DNA of 64,000 nucleotides from Hippasteria phrygiana. Taxonomy: Eukaryota > Echinodermata > Asteroidea > Valvatida > Goniasteridae. The notes beneath the pieces are model-generated. The model was given only the letters and a program-made list of their open reading frames with translations. It was not told where the DNA came from and did not search any database. The stretch spans positions 744,001 through 808,000 of the forward strand of contig JAZGUH010000223.1 of the NCBI GenBank assembly GCA_037893225.1, in the 5' to 3' direction. Positions 12,454-25,184 of this stretch are shown here, in pieces; position 1 is the stretch's first letter, and each line of letters begins with the position of its first letter. The translations under genes were made by a program, and so were the position numbers.

Positions 12454-13040
12454 TGACGTTGCAGTGTTATAAAACCTTGCCAATTATCAAATCCTATCTG
12501 CCCTGTGGTCTGCCTATTACACGTTCAAGTAAGTATGTAAAGCAGGGTGTCAGACAACTCGACCATTTTGCCAACTCGACTTGGGACAACTTGAACGGTG
12601 CGACAACTCAGAGACAATTCGACTTTGACACGTTCCGCCGCACCTGCTCCCAGGTTTATACATTGTATCTGAATTTTCAAACAAACATGGCCACTCACTA
12701 TTACGCTTCCCAGTTGTTCATGACAAGTTCAAAAAGGGGAAGAGGTGAAGTGTATAGGAATTCACATTCATTAGACTGTTTGCAATCCGCAGGTGCGTAA
12801 ACCAATGTCTAAAATACATTTACACCAATTTTTTTAAAACTTTGTTGCCAGTCTGTAGTCAAATGAAAGTTTGTTTACAAATGTTTTAATGGAAAACATA
12901 CCATGCAAGTCATTGTCAGCGTCATGTTGGTATGTGTTTTATAAAGAGTTTGTCTTTGTTTTCAAGTAATGTAGGCCTAAAGGAATATTTCTTTACCGTT
13001 TTTAACAAAACACTTCGGCTTTTAGTTTTACTGGTAGAAA

Positions 13041-13182
13041 GTACTCGTATTCGTACTCGTACTCATCGTATCGTACTCGTACTCATCGTATCGTATCGTA
13101 TCGTACTCGTACTCGTACTCGGTGAAGTACTCGTACTCGGTGAAGTACTCGTACTCGTACTCGTACTCGTACTCGTACTCAT
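13041..13182. repeat. Second (GTACTC)n array
   Basis: Same unit as at 12223-12453, with TCGTATCGTATCGT variants. About 590 bases of non-repeat sequence separate the two arrays. Confidence 0.92.
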
Positions 13183-14384
13183 GGAAATGTATTCGACTAC
13201 AACACTGATTGACACAGCTGGGATCTAGTTCAGAAGTTCGATGTGACATCATTCTATTCTACCATTGCTCGATTTGCCCATTTTTCAAACCTTGTCAGTT
13301 GGGGTTTGGCTTCCTCTAATTTTTGTTTCTAAAACGTGGTTAGATCTGTTGCTGTTTTCCTTTTATGTACACCAGAGTCTTATTAGAACACAGAGGCGGA
13401 GTCTTTCTATTTTGTTCAAGTATTCAAGACTTCAGATTGGCAATGCAACTGTGGATAGCTAGGGACGAAGCTATAAGCCAAGCTGATGTCAAAAATACCC
13501 CAGTCGCCCCCACAAATGTGTTATAGACTGAACGAGGAAATAAACGGATTTTTTTCATACAAAACCTGATATATGATCAGACTGCGAAGGTAGGTGAATG
13601 TCATGACAAAATGCCAAATTGGGCAACATAAATCCTTCGCGGAAATAATTAAGGGGAGATTAATTTGTCCAATTACTATGCGGAGTAGGGCAGGCGTAAT
13701 TCTATATACGTATGCAGGTACGGGTCTCAACAAAAATCCAGGCTTGTAACTAGCTGGGGACGATCTTAGTTTTACGTACTTAAGATTTTTTGGTAGCATT
13801 TTTTAAATACGCCGATACGTGTTGTTGACTAGAAACAAAATAATATACATATTCATATATATATGGGTGACGGATAACCCCTAGACTCCCATAGCGTGCG
13901 TGGGGAGCATGAAGGGCCTCATTTGTTCCCTTTTCCTTCATACCGTGCCGCATCAGTGAATCGAGGACAGATCATTTATCACACCGGCAATGGTAGAGTT
14001 GAAGCAAGGAGGCCGTTTGTATGCATGAGGTGGGTCGTACGCCAGCACCACGGGCGGCTGGCAGACCCCGTGCCGCCCTGTCTGTCAGCGGTAGGGGTCC
14101 GGGGCAGCACGAGGCGTTCTGCCCAGGGATTTCACTAAGCCTCGCGCCGGTGTATTAGTCAGTCCGCGCTGAATGGTAGACAATTATCATCCTTCTGACC
14201 CTTATTCCTTGATCCAGTTGCAATTCGGTGACTTGTGTATCAACACGCAACGTAAAGAAAAATTAAGATTTTTGTGAAGACGTGGGTGAATATTTACAAA
14301 TCGTCAGAAACTTTTGGATGAAATATGACGCAAGTCTTGGACTAAAACTTTGCAGCAATCACGATTTCATGCCAAAATGTTAAT
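13183..14384. other. Intergenic, no gene supported
   Basis: GC content rises at 13890-14150 (GGGCGGCTGGCAGACC and similar), but I found no promoter, exon or RNA gene that can be named. Confidence 0.5.
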
Positions 14385-14481
14385 GTTGTCTTTGTCGTCA
14401 CCGTCGTCACCGTCGTCGTCGTCGTCGGCGTCGTCATTGTTGTTGCTGTCCCTGTCGCTGTCACTGTCACTGTCGCTGTCG
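14385..14481. repeat. (GTC/TGTCNC)n microsatellite
   Basis: Runs of GTCGTC and CTGTCACTGTCGCTGTC. Its open frames (poly-Ser or Asp-Ser) are repeat by-products. Confidence 0.9.
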
Positions 14482-15039
14482 ATATCCAAGTTCCTTTCCT
14501 TTCCTCTCATTTCACAGAAATATAGGCCTACTGTCATATTGTTTCTTGCCCACTGTAGCATTTAAACTTCAGTGGGCCGATGTATAATTACATTTTTAAC
14601 AAAATTGTGAATCATGCACGAGAAAGGAAATGAAATGTACATCTTAGGCCTGTGTAATATACCGTAGCATAGCTTCGTATGTGGTAACAGGGGAAAGCCT
14701 ATTGCTGCGTTGTGTCAGAGTTCTATAACGTTGACTTCTTCGCCTTTAGTTTGATCATGGAGGTTTTCTTCCTCCATGGTTTGATGGTAGTCATGCACGA
14801 ATTCCGACAGCTATAATGCTATATAATTGAATAGATTTTTCCCTATTGACTTTGAAACTATAACCTATTACGGATATCAAGTTAGATCGTTTAGCAAGGT
14901 TAATTTATTGGTGACGTATTTTATCTCTGATTTTCTGCAATGGCCTGATGGGGGTATAATCTAAATAAATTTCCCAGAGCGAAAGCATTTTGCGTGCCCG
15001 ATTGCGATAAACAAACACTTCACTTCCAAGTCAGAGGCT

Positions 15040-15340
15040 GTAACTCAACCGCCAACACAATCTACGGGGTGCAGGAGTCATCACCGGGCCCTCGTGAATC
15101 AAGCTGGACCGCCAAGATGCGTGATTCCCCCCGGGGGAGCGGTCACACCACCATGCCACTGCACCGCCGGCCGTGGCCGGCACCACGCCGCCAGCTTATC
15201 GCTTCCGTGCCACGCGCCCCTCGCGCGCCGCCGCTCGCGCTCTGTAACCCCGTTGGTCCCCTGATGCGTGGCACCGGCTGTTGGTGGGGGATTACCGGAA
15301 ACGGCCTGCAACGAAATATTACATCACCCAACAAGGAACT
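15040..15340. other. GC- and CpG-rich block
   Basis: The block is dense in CG (CGCCGCCGCTCGCGC, CCACGCGCCCCTCGCGC) in otherwise AT-rich sequence. It has open frames of about 118 and 82 codons on opposite strands, but no recognisable domain or splice context. A CpG-rich regulatory block is possible. Confidence 0.4.
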
Positions 15341-15895
15341 CACTTCATGATCTTGCCTCGTGTAAGCACGGGGGAGGTTTCCAGGAAGCAAGCCTGTGTG
15401 TTGGGTGATAAAATTGGTATTTTATATATTTATTATCAAATTTCTGACAATGTCAAGGGTTGTGGAAAAAACTTTAATAAAGTTTATCTCGAACCACTAC
15501 CCGGATGAAAAACAAAGGCTTAAAATACGAATTATACACTATAAATTAAAGTGAAATAAACTAAAAAGTAAGTTAAAACTGGAAGTGAAAAACATAAAAC
15601 AACGCTAAAATTGTACAATAAAAAATAACAAATACATGTTTTAAACTAAAGTTTAAAAGAGAATTTGTACACACATTCAAAGAGTGAAAATAAAATAGTA
15701 AGATAAACATGAAGAAAAAAAAATTTAATCGAAGTGTGATCAGACAAATTTTACGAGATATTACAGTGATAATAAAAGTAAATTCAAACAGAAAGTGAAA
15801 AACATTAAGTAACGGAAAACCTACACAATAAAAATACATGTAGGGCCTATTAAACTAACAAGGTAAAACATTAAAAAGGGAACTTTTGAACACAT

Positions 15896-16037
15896 TCAGG
15901 GACGTATTTTGGTTACATGTTCAGGCAGACTATTCCATTCATTTGCTGTACGGAGGAAGTAGGAATACTTAGAACAATCTGTTCGGGCAAAAGGAATGTT
16001 AAGTTTTAGGCTATTATCATTTCGCCCATGAAGTTTT
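15896..16037 (-). pseudogene. Non-LTR retrotransposon reverse transcriptase, C-terminal fragment
   Basis: The minus strand reads HGRNDNSLKLNIPFARTD, then YSYFLRTANEWNSLPEHV, and stops at 15896-15898. The R-T-x-x-W-N-S-L-P block just before the end is characteristic of the C-termini of jockey/CR1/L2-type polymerase ORFs. Upstream the frame hits a stop, so this is a 5'-truncated dead copy. Confidence 0.8.
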
Positions 16038-16692
16038 TATGGTAATAAACGAATGATCACCACACGAGGGGCTGAGGAAAATGTTGAACTTAATTTCAGT
16101 CTAACCCCAAAGTACCAACGATGATGGTGATTAATGCGATTCTGCCCTTCCTGACGTATACGTTGTATAATCAGTGCCTTCATAGGGAACATTAACACGC
16201 GTATGTGTGGAAGGGAACAGAATTCATGTTTAATAACTCTATATCACCCCGATGCAAATTCTACCCTCCGGCATTAATTCCCAGTAGGGCCCTACCGGTT
16301 TATACAGTCATTCCCCACGTGACCAGATAGCCTGAAATGTATAGCCTACGTGTGGACCGTCTTGGAGTGATCATTGTACATAGTATGAAGCACGTTCGTG
16401 CACACAATACGCTTGAGTGGTTTACTTGTATAAACTTCATTGGCATCAATACCGTACAATGTGCGGTCCATGCATGACGGCAAGTGAAAAAGGTCTAGAC
16501 CTATTAGATTCGAATCAGCAAGACTAATACAGACTTTAGGGTCCAGTTGTTAAGACGTCTGCACGTGACAGCAACAGGTCGTGTGTTTAGCAATTAAACA
16601 CTTTTCTAAACACTTTCTTGCTATCAGTTTGTAAACACGTTTAAATACTAATAACAGTATGGACGGATGTAGAGTTTAGCCATCGAACATTG

Positions 16693-16977
16693 ATGTTTAA
16701 AACCCCTTGAGTACGGTATTTTACGGGAGACGTCGGGGTGCCGTGGCGGCTCTGGCAACCAAGCGAACCGCTACAATGTGTTTGTGCAGTCAAGCGTAAC
16801 ATATACACAATTATCCAACAATGGATTGAAACTGCACAAACAGCGGCCAATGGCGTCATCCGGCCTGGTGGCACTGTTTAATCCAACAATGGATTGAAAC
16901 TGCACAAAACAGCGTCATCCGGCCTGGTGGCACTGTTTTTTTTGCGCCAAATTCCGTCATCCGTACGCAAGGGGTTA
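16693..16977. mobile_element. Inverted-terminus element (piggyBac-like ends) with an internal direct duplication
   Basis: ACCCCTTGAGTACGG at the left faces CCGTACGCAAGGGGTTAA at the right. Inside, a block of about 60-67 bases beginning ATCCAACAATGGATTGAAAC and ending GGCCTGGTGGCACTGTT occurs twice in tandem (about 16815-16878 and 16880-16939). Confidence 0.5.
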
Positions 16978-17040
16978 AATTAAGAATTTGACCTGCAGGT
17001 ACCGGTAATATGTTTAGCTTCTAAATATGTTTACAAACTC

Positions 17041-17192
17041 GTCTGACAAACCACAGGGGAAACCGACTAGGTAAATTTAAATACATTTTGAAAGTGAACA
17101 AAGAAAAACTGGCAGTAGCGGGATTTGAACCTGCGACCTCCGGAATACCGTACCGGTGCTCTTACTGCTCTACCGACTGAGCTATCTTGCCC
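17041..17192 (-). mobile_element. tRNA-derived SINE, family 1
   Basis: The minus strand begins GGGCAAGATAGCTCAGTCGG (D-arm/A box), continues TAGAGC, and has GCAGGTTCAAATCC as B box. A body of about 70 bases follows (TTTGTTCACTTTCAAAATG..., CCTAGTCGGTTTCCC). The anticodon arm and acceptor stem do not pair properly, so it is not a functional tRNA. Relatives are at 38843-38912, 39655-39744, 39918-40050, 61090-61190 and 61371-61445. Confidence 0.78.
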
Positions 17193-17254
17193 TATTATGT
17201 TGGCGGTCTCCCAAATCTTTGTTCAGTATCTTTTTGTTAGCAAGATTGTGTTTA

Positions 17255-17390
17255 ATTGCTAAACACATTTTGTAGAGTGTACGGATGGGCCCGTTAAGCC
17301 TTGCTCCCACAGGCTCTCGGTAGGCCTAAACACTGAGATTACAGTGCCTAATATTTCGTGTGGACGGGCTAAATAAATCCTGATTAAACT
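17255..17390. repeat. Dispersed repeat shared with 25225-25320
   Basis: CACAGGCTCTCGG, CACTGAG..TACAGTGC and TAATATT followed by a GGACRGGSYAAA-type block occur in the same order at both sites. Confidence 0.6.
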
Positions 17391-17919
17391 TAATACATCA
17401 AATTTGCTCCATGATCTGATTTTGATACAAGTGATGCAAACCCGTAACCTCAACACCACCTGTGCAGCCCACTCAAAGTCGTTTAACTGCATGTGCACCG
17501 ACTTTAGTAACAAGTCTATTCGCCAACTCCGGCTTATCTCAAATCAAAGACAAATAGTAGCTTTAGACTTTTCTGATGTATACTAACAGCAGATACAAGG
17601 TGGCGTCACAAGCAAGGCGCGTCTCGCCAATACATTGTGATTCATGTTGCGCACGGCCATAAACACCTTGTGCGGATTAGGGCGGCAAGGGGTACCGAGT
17701 CCCGAGTACCTTATCACAATTCAGTGCCGAATATACACAGACGGTTCCAATTTCCTCATATTTGTAAAAGGAAATTAAGAAAGTTCGCGAGTAGAAACAT
17801 TTTCCATGTGTCCTTGACGCACCGCATATGGAAATGCAGATTTATTTCACCAAGATGTGAACAGCCCTGGCAGGATTCAGCCGTTTGACTACATTGAGCA
17901 TCAGATTTCAATTTTGGAA

Positions 17920-18165
17920 AGTGCCCCCCGAACAAGGCTGAAAGCCACTCGATGTACGGAGCTACAAAAAGAGAAAGATACAAGAGGTATGAATTAATAT
18001 TCCTCTTAAAGCAGGAAAGATCGTGAAGGGAAACATTCACCAGGCAAAAGCTATTGACACAGATTTCGTTCTACATCCATGTACAGCTAAACGTATATTA
18101 GTGGGAACAGGCTGAGAGCCGAGTTTCACGCTCAAACACCCTAACTGGAGGAACCAAGCTGGACA
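17920..18165 (-). pseudogene. Decayed non-LTR retrotransposon 3' fragment
   Basis: This matches 40465-40745 block by block on the minus strand (GTAGAACGAAA, CCTGGTGAATGTTTCCC, CTTTCCTGCTTTAAGAGGAA, AGTGGCTTTCAGCCTTGTTCGG). The WNSLP-coding part preserved in the 40-kb copy is deleted here. Confidence 0.65.
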
Positions 18166-18169
18166 AGCC

Positions 18170-18386
18170 CAGTGGCGGATCTACGGGGGGGGGGGGTTTG
18201 GGGGTTTCAACCCCCCCCCCCCCCCCCCCCCCCTTGGGCTGCCCAGTGAAATTTTTCTGGGGCATGCTTTACGGGTTTAATGCCCCGGACCCCCCTAGCA
18301 AGGAGTGCCTTTGGCACGATGTGGTGTGTAGTCCAATCACCTCAGGTAAACCCCCCCCCCCTTAGTTAAAACCTAGATCCGTCCCT
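18170..18386. mobile_element. hAT-like non-autonomous element with poly-G/poly-C core
   Basis: CAGTGGCGGATCTA at the left faces TAGATCCGTCCCTG at the right. AAGCC flanks both sides. It contains G10-plus and long C runs. Same style of ends as 102-417. Confidence 0.55.
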
Positions 18387-18399
18387 GAAGCCAGTGGAT

Positions 18400-19779
18400 C
18401 ATTTACCATGAAAATATCTGTAGAACAGACAAAGAGTATAATATATTTATGTATACTCTTTGTATACTCTATATTATAAGCTATAGCAACAGATGACCTC
18501 CGGTGAGAGAGTGATTGTAAGGATGAGCCCAACTCTTCTCCAACCAAATTAACAATGCGCTTCTGTATTCAATATAATGATGCCTTTGACTTATTTAAAT
18601 TAACATTTAAACTGAATACTACATTCGGTTTGCTGGATTTTACTCCTACTACGCTTGAAAATTGATATAGTAGGAATGAGGGGCGTCCCGCTCCTTTATG
18701 TCACGTCGAAATTACAATGAGCTTGCGCAGAACTGAACCCAGTTTGGCATGGACGAACAACAACTTGTTTTATGTTCAAAGTGATGTAGGCCTAAGGGTA
18801 TAACATTTATTTTCTCTCTCAATCACTGTTGGAAATATAATTTTATCTTGAAGAGAGCTATGTGTAAAAGCAGATTTCTATCAGGCATGCGTTATTTTTG
18901 AGCACATGGGGTGAAACAAAATGAAAATTGCCGATTTGGGTTACCAATTTTTCCACTGACTTGTGCACAAACACAAAATCGAGCCGTGTTTATCCATAGA
19001 TTTGACTTGTTCAAAATATTAACCTTTTATTCAACCGACGAGCGATTTTTTTTTTAAATGTCTCATGGGGCTACGTGCCGAATCCACGAACGAGAGTTGC
19101 TTCTCAACAGGAAATGATGGCGCCCTTCCATAATCTCCCACCGTCACCGCAGCCGTGACGAGCAACTTTAAGTGACAATCGCGATCTCAGATATCTCTAT
19201 TATTGTTTCTGACTCGCAATTATTCATTAGTCTTCAAAGCTCCTCCCACTGATCTCGCAAACGTCTCAAGGTCAGAAACGGAAACGGATTACTTGCACTT
19301 TCTTCATTTTTGGAAGTCATTTCCGCAGCGAGCTCACACGATGAGAGAGGACCAGGTCTAAAAATGTGTTATCTTGGAAGTGTGAACAGCAAATCATCAT
19401 CCGTCGTTTTTGAAGATGGAGTCATCCTTATTCTCTTGGGAATACTGGATCTTCATTTTTTCTATCAAAACTGTAAGAAGAGACACATTTGCGAAGCACT
19501 TTTTTGACAGGGTCAACTCGAGAGTTTTGACGTGTATTATTAGGATAATTTCCCCATCCGTTAAGCGACGTGTGAACGGACGGAAAGTGATCAATCAAGC
19601 CGACCAAAAGGTTATCAATGAAATTACTTATCAGACACTCTTCCTTATCTCATGACCAGAATAAACTGAAATTTTTGTAATTTTTGCATTGACAACTAAA
19701 TGGCAGATGTAGGCCTATTTAATGGCAACCATTGATCCCCCTAGGCCTATATAGGCCTTAATGTAAAAGTCACCCACAA
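18400..19779. other. Intergenic, no gene supported
   Basis: Unremarkable apart from a moderately GC-rich stretch at about 19080-19350 that could be regulatory. No exon with convincing splice signals and conserved protein was found. Confidence 0.45.
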
Positions 19780-19780
19780 T

Positions 19781-20142
19781 CATGGACGGCGATCCTGGGG
19801 GGACGGGGGACACGTCCCCAATATTTTATTTGGGGGTCGGCTATGGCAGGCAGCGGCTGCGATTTCTCGTCAAGGTGGGGGGGGGGGGGGGACAGCTGAA
19901 AAAGCACACAACCAACAATAATTGTTAAGCATTTTGTACTTTGGGAATCTTGTGCATCCTGCCTGGAAAAAATTTGAAAATGTGTGCTGATCTCTGGGTA
20001 TTCTGGTGCATGTAAAAGCTAATGACCCATGAGATGGCAAGGGATAATAATTTTTTTTTGGGGGGGGGGGGGGGCAGACTCTGCCATAGCCGTCCCTTCT
20101 CCCAAAAAAATATGTCCCCGTCCCCCGGGATCGCCGCCCATG
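19781..20142. mobile_element. MITE-like element with about 30-bp GC-rich terminal inverted repeats
   Basis: CATGGACGGCGATCCTGG.. at the left faces ..CGGGATCGCCGCCCATG at the right; the inverted match continues through GGGGGACGGGGACA. It contains poly-G runs. No transposase is present. Confidence 0.72.
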
Positions 20143-21189
20143 ATGGAAGGTCCACCCAATAATTTGGTTAAACCCTCTCACGTGACTAGTCACTCTCCTA
20201 ATTTTCTTCACTTAGGCATGTGCAATACTACCAACGAGCCCGTATTTCATAGTGACTGAAATTCACGCTACACCGGTTTCCCAGTTTGCTGTTGAGGGGG
20301 CTATATCAGTTTGTCTGTGGTTTGCCTAGATTGAGCCTGATAAGCACTTCCCTGTATATTTTTCGACGACCCTGATTGTATAAAATAGGGGGCATACCAC
20401 AGTAATTATCCATATTATTATGTAATGAAATGCCCATCACAATAGGGTTTGTCTGCACTTGTTTCATCCCACGCAGACCATTGTAACCTCAGCTGATGAG
20501 GATTTTTCGACTTGTTGAGAGGCCCTTGTTTTCTCCTCATACATCGATGCTCCTACCTCCACAGAAATGGTACAGAGTGTCATATGAAGTTGGATCTATT
20601 CTACATTGTATCTGATTAAAAGTAAGTAAAAACGTGACAAGGCATTAAATATATACTACCGTGCATAGATATTTCTTCTGCATCTGATGAAGTAGATGCC
20701 ATATTTTCTATTTTAGTTAGTCTTTAAAGTACTACCTTTCATATTATCTGTATCTAGCTGACTATCACGGCTGTACACAACTTGATTAGATATTTCTTAT
20801 GATACCGAATAGCTTTGTCACAAGCCACACTACAACCTTTAAATCGGTACTGTAACACTACTATCCCAAATATTTCCACTATTCTAAATTGAATTCATTT
20901 TCTTTCTTTTTTCTTTTTTCTACATAAGTTGCGACTTATAAGTTGTGGGGTGTCAATACGTGTACCTTTCCCGGTATAATTATCATAATTTAGTAATTGT
21001 AATTGTATACACCGATACAATGTGGTTAGGTGTGCGATTCCTTTAATAAATGGAAGGAACGGAATTAACAAGAAAGCATATAAACCCCGGCAATACCATC
21101 CCAGGCACACACAATACATCTGATAAAGGCAAATAACAACCTCCGCTGCGTGAGTATACAAAGCACAAACCAGCCTGGAAACTAGAACA
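20143..21189. other. Intergenic, no feature supported
   Basis: AT-rich sequence with only short open frames. Confidence 0.5.
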
Positions 21190-21540
21190 GCACGTGCGAG
21201 CCGAGCTGATAGCCGAATTAATGCAGGTTATTAATAAAATAAACTGGGACAATGATCACAGCAGACAAGCCGATAAGGACGCGGCGGTGTTGGCCGTTGC
21301 CCCGCATATCACCAGCGGGCCGGGAGCGGCAGAGTCCCCCCTCGACGAGGCACTGTTGACCCTTCCTCCGTCAGTCAAACGCGGCGGCCCCGTTCGTTCG
21401 GTGGCAGTTCCAATGAGCCGAAAAGTACAACCATACGATGTACGTCTACTACTTCCATTATTGGCTGCATAGCTTAAAGGGACAGTAACGGCGGAGCTCC
21501 TAGGTCCATGCACGTGGCCACTGGAGCTATTTTTGCAAGT
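21190..21540. other. CpG-rich block with overlapping open frames
   Basis: It is rich in CG (GACGCGGCGGTGTTGGCCG, AACGCGGCGGCCCCG). A 92-codon plus-strand and a 130-codon minus-strand open frame overlap, as expected for GC-rich sequence. Neither protein is recognisable. A CpG island or an unidentified first exon is possible. Confidence 0.35.
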
Positions 21541-21619
21541 TCTGACCAGAAGGTTATTCCCAGGGACAAAAATTGTACGTTTATTGATCTTATTACACTG
21601 CAATAACCGTGGGGGTAAA

Positions 21620-21775
21620 TGTATTAAAGTAACACCACGTGGTATCAATCCGGTGTTAAATTAACACCACGTGGTATCAATACGGTGTTAAATTAACATA
21701 ATTAACATAATATAAATTTGGTATTTATATTACCAAATCGATACCACATGGTGTTAATTTAACACTACAGTTTTC
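21620..21775. repeat. Nested direct and inverted repeats with CACGTG cores
   Basis: A 32-bp unit (ACCACGTGGTATCAAT..CGGTGTTAAATTAAC) occurs twice in tandem and is then inverted (ATCGATACCACATGGTGTTA..). An inner AT-rich palindrome (AAATTTGGTATTTATATTACC) lies near 21714-21734. MITE-like. Confidence 0.75.
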
Positions 21776-22429
21776 GCAGTGTAAAGTGGAGTGTTTAAAT
21801 TAGATTTTGCATGGGACACCCGAGTTTGCATCGACTTGTTTTAGTATAGTCGTTACAATTTATAGGCTTATTTTTTTCACTAAGCATTCTCCAGTTGGGG
21901 GAAGGGGGGCGTACCTGGGAACTGGGCCTCGGCGGGTGGTGGTGGTGGTGGTGGTTGTGGGGGGGGGGGGGGGGGAGGGGGGAGAGGTGTTCTATTATGC
22001 TCCCATAACACCACTGCCTGAAAACAATGTGCCTCTATTCCAGGTGATCTGAATAAACATAACATTAACCCGAGTTAAATGACGTCATGAAATTGTTTAG
22101 TTTTTCATCCTATTTTTCTTTTTAATTTGATTTTTTTAAACTAAGAATGACAAACAATACTGCTTCTCTGGTTATTATTTTAATCACTTTGAAACAGCAA
22201 CTAGAAAACTGCATAAAGTTATCGTGAAAATGGTAATGTTTCTAATCGGAGTTTGTAAACATCCTCATTTCTATATTACTCCACTATAATACCACAAGTT
22301 TCAGCGTTTGCATTATCGAAATGTAATAAGAACTGATATCGGCAGTGTCCCTTAAAAAGACTTTACACACATGCATAACCCAATCCGGCCGTAATCAGTC
22401 CACTATAGACCCTGTTGAGTGGCACTCAG

Positions 22430-22600
22430 AGATTGGATTGATGCGCCCCTCCACCGTGCACAGCCCCTCCACCGTGCACAGCCCCGGAGCTCCGCCGTGC
22501 GCCCCGGCGGCGCTCTAAGGCAAACACCGGTTGCCAGATAGCGCCGGCCCGGGCCAAAGATCCAACCGATTGTTGCCCGCCTGATCCCCGCTCGCGTTGA
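22430..22600. repeat. GC-rich block with a tandem CCCCTCCACCGTGCACAG duplication
   Basis: The 18-bp unit occurs twice at about 22446-22481 and is followed by CG-rich sequence (CGCCCCGGCGGCGCTC). An open frame on the minus strand is not recognisable. Confidence 0.5.
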
Positions 22601-22799
22601 CGGCTCGAAGTGGGTCTATTTTTCCCCCACCAGATCCGAATGTGGTGGAAGAATAAAACAAGAGAAGCACTTTGGTTTGGGGTTATCAAGATCTTCTTCG
22701 ATGGAGTGTTGATAAGGAGGGGCTGTTCGTACGCAACCGCAATAGTAGGTCTGTCATAAGGCGGGATTAATAGGTGGTAGATAAACACGACTGTGCTGA

Positions 22800-24394
22800 C
22801 GTTCCGTTGGATTGGTACATTAGACTGATCGGCAGCTGGTCTGGGAGCTAGAGCCGATGTCTGGTTGTGTGACGCTGGTGTGGTGGCGTCCCCACACCCT
22901 TGGAAACTCTCACGTTATCGTGGAGTTGTTATAGCGAGAGACAAACCTCTCCACTCAAAATAAGTACAACAACGGTCTATTCATTTTAATTCTGAGCGAA
23001 ATATTATTATTAAATGAACGACTCGAATCACTTCATAATAAACTAACTCTACAGTCAAACCGTCGTTATTAAAAATGTAGAGAATCATATAGTATATTCA
23101 AATATGAATATGATAAATATGATACGAAGCTCCGTTTAGACCAATTAGCCTACACTGCGAAAACTTATGGTGTAAATTTAATTCGTCATGGTGTTGTATA
23201 GCCTGGGCTACATGTGGATTGTTAAGTCTATGCATGGCTTCGGTTTTCATGTCGTTGGGCTTGTGGAAATCTAAGCTCGACAATGGTGCACCTGGGTAGT
23301 ATTCTAATGGTTGATGTTGACAATCTAAAAATAAGCCAAAATGAGTTACTGAGAGATACTACACCAAATTTTGAAAAATAAATCTTGTTACCTTTTCTTG
23401 CTTTTTTCACACCATTTCTTGATCTGTTACAGGGGGTCCATATCGGCTGGGGCCTTGCAAATCAAAGAGTGTATGACGTTTCTTCGCCTCAGATTCTGCC
23501 GCTTCGCAAGTAGCAATTAACTCATCATCGGATCATCCAAAAATACAGGGTACCGGTATATACCGGTTTATAAACACTTACGAATTCTAATAAATCGGGC
23601 TCTGTCAGGGTTGAGTCACTTTCCATACACCATTATCTGGAACTTATTCCGACTATATATTCCAAGAAATATGTACGCATCGGCATCACTGGAAGACATT
23701 TTGGCAGAGCTAGCACTAGCAGAGACACGCACGAGGATATATGGCAGCAAATGACTACAAAAGCCATTATTGAATTCGATTGAGCGTGTTCAAGAACCGA
23801 TCGACCTTTTATTGCATTGTTTCGTTACGCAAGAAGGGGATCAGCGGGGTAAAGCTTTCACGTAGCTAGCTCACCACTGAACAATGGACTTAATTCACTT
23901 AATTTATCTCATACCTCAAAGCATTAGTAAGAATGGACACTTTTTGTTCCTTGAAATCTTGACATTGGGTGTGAAAGGGACGTAGTTTAAGTCGGAGAAA
24001 CGACTCAAAAGGTGGACATTCTTTTATTCGAATGGGGTTGGACGTTTCGCGTCCTCACCAATTTGAATCAAAGAATGTCCACTTTTTCATCTTTTCTCCT
24101 TAACAGAAAATTGAAATGGAAGACGACGTCCATGAACGTCGTCGTGGTTTACTTCAAATTCACTGCCAAAATTATTGTCAGAACAGAAGATTTTACCATT
24201 TTCTCGTCAATGACGGACTGAGATCAAACTTTCACAGGTTTGTTATTTCATGTATAGGCCTATGTGTTGAATCCCACAAAGTATGGGCACTGCCTATATT
24301 TATGTTGTCGGCTCAACAAATGCTGCATATATATAAACCAATCCGACCTGGTTATTGGTCAGTACTGGTCCAACAAGGGCGGGCATTGCTTGGG
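22800..24394. other. Intergenic, no gene supported
   Basis: Only short open frames and no repeat recurrent in the window. Confidence 0.45.
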
Positions 24395-24517
24395 TACCTC
24401 CGAGTAACGAAGTGATGACGTTAATCAATGCAATGTTTGGAACCAGAATACATTCTAAACTGCATGTGCTTGGAACCATTGCCGCGGCAACTGACGTCAG
24501 ACTTCGGTACCACCCTT
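24395..24517. mobile_element. MITE-like element, copy of the one at 30740-30858
   Basis: Shares AATGCAATGTTTGGAACCAG, ATACATTCTAAACTGCATGT and GCGGCAACTGACGTCAGACT with the MFSD10 intron-1 copy. Ends (GGGTACCTCCGAGTAACGAAGT and ACTTCGGTACCACCC) are inverted but diverged. Confidence 0.75.
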
Positions 24518-25184
24518 TTTCCAACCCCAAACCCGAGTCACTGTGCTTGTAGTCGTACAGTGCATAATTACGTCTCAGGTCCGGATGGCCCATAATGACC
24601 GCGTTCATCTTGCCCATAACATAACAGCTTGCCGGGCGGATTCGTCCATATTCCCGAATATGCCCAATGTCGTCAATTAACTTGTGAATTGAGTCACGGT
24701 ATATGCGGTGTGATTATCACTCTGTCACTTTGGAAATAAAATCGAAAGGGAAACGTTGGCGCTACGAAGGGAAATTTAATCAAAGTTCAATTGAAGAGTT
24801 GCATTTGACGCGAGGAAGGCCAAAATGATACCGTCACCCAACCCACACAAGGTGTATTTCTGCTGTCGTCACAGATCCCTGGCCATTAACTAGGGCATAA
24901 GGGATTATGTGGCCCTATGTAGGCATATTTATAGCAGTACCCCGAGGTCAGTTTTAAATTTAGCTAGTGTCATCCAGGCTTTGTTTCAATTCAAGATGAT
25001 CAGCGTGGAAGTGGATAAAGTTGAATCATAAGAATAATGTATTTAGGCGTAAGGAAAATGCCAATTAATGTTGGATACTCTTACTTCCTTTATCGATGAT
25101 ACTCAATTGCGTATCCAGATTTGTTGACCTTTGATTGTCAGACAAATTGCACATTTTTAAGGGGTGGTCGTGCACATCATTATA

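Noticed and set aside
12453..12800. 115-codon open frame downstream of the microsatellite
   Set aside because: No domain, splice signals or coding bias recognised.
12223..13182. Open frames coding Tyr-Glu or Ser-Thr repeats
   Set aside because: They are translations of the GTACTC microsatellite.
14994..15350. 118-codon open frame
   Set aside because: GC-rich block with opposite-strand frames of similar length and no known domain.
17110..17192. Possible tRNA gene on the minus strand, with similar ones at 39668 and 61118
   Set aside because: A and B boxes are good, but the anticodon arm and acceptor stem do not fold and the same body sequence follows each copy; these are SINE heads.
21256..21648. 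130-codon minus-strand open frame
   Set aside because: It overlaps another frame in a CpG-rich block where stop codons are scarce; the protein is not recognisable.
22426..22788. 120-codon minus-strand open frame
   Set aside because: It spans a short tandem duplication and GC-rich sequence; the Gly/Ala/His repeats come from that DNA.
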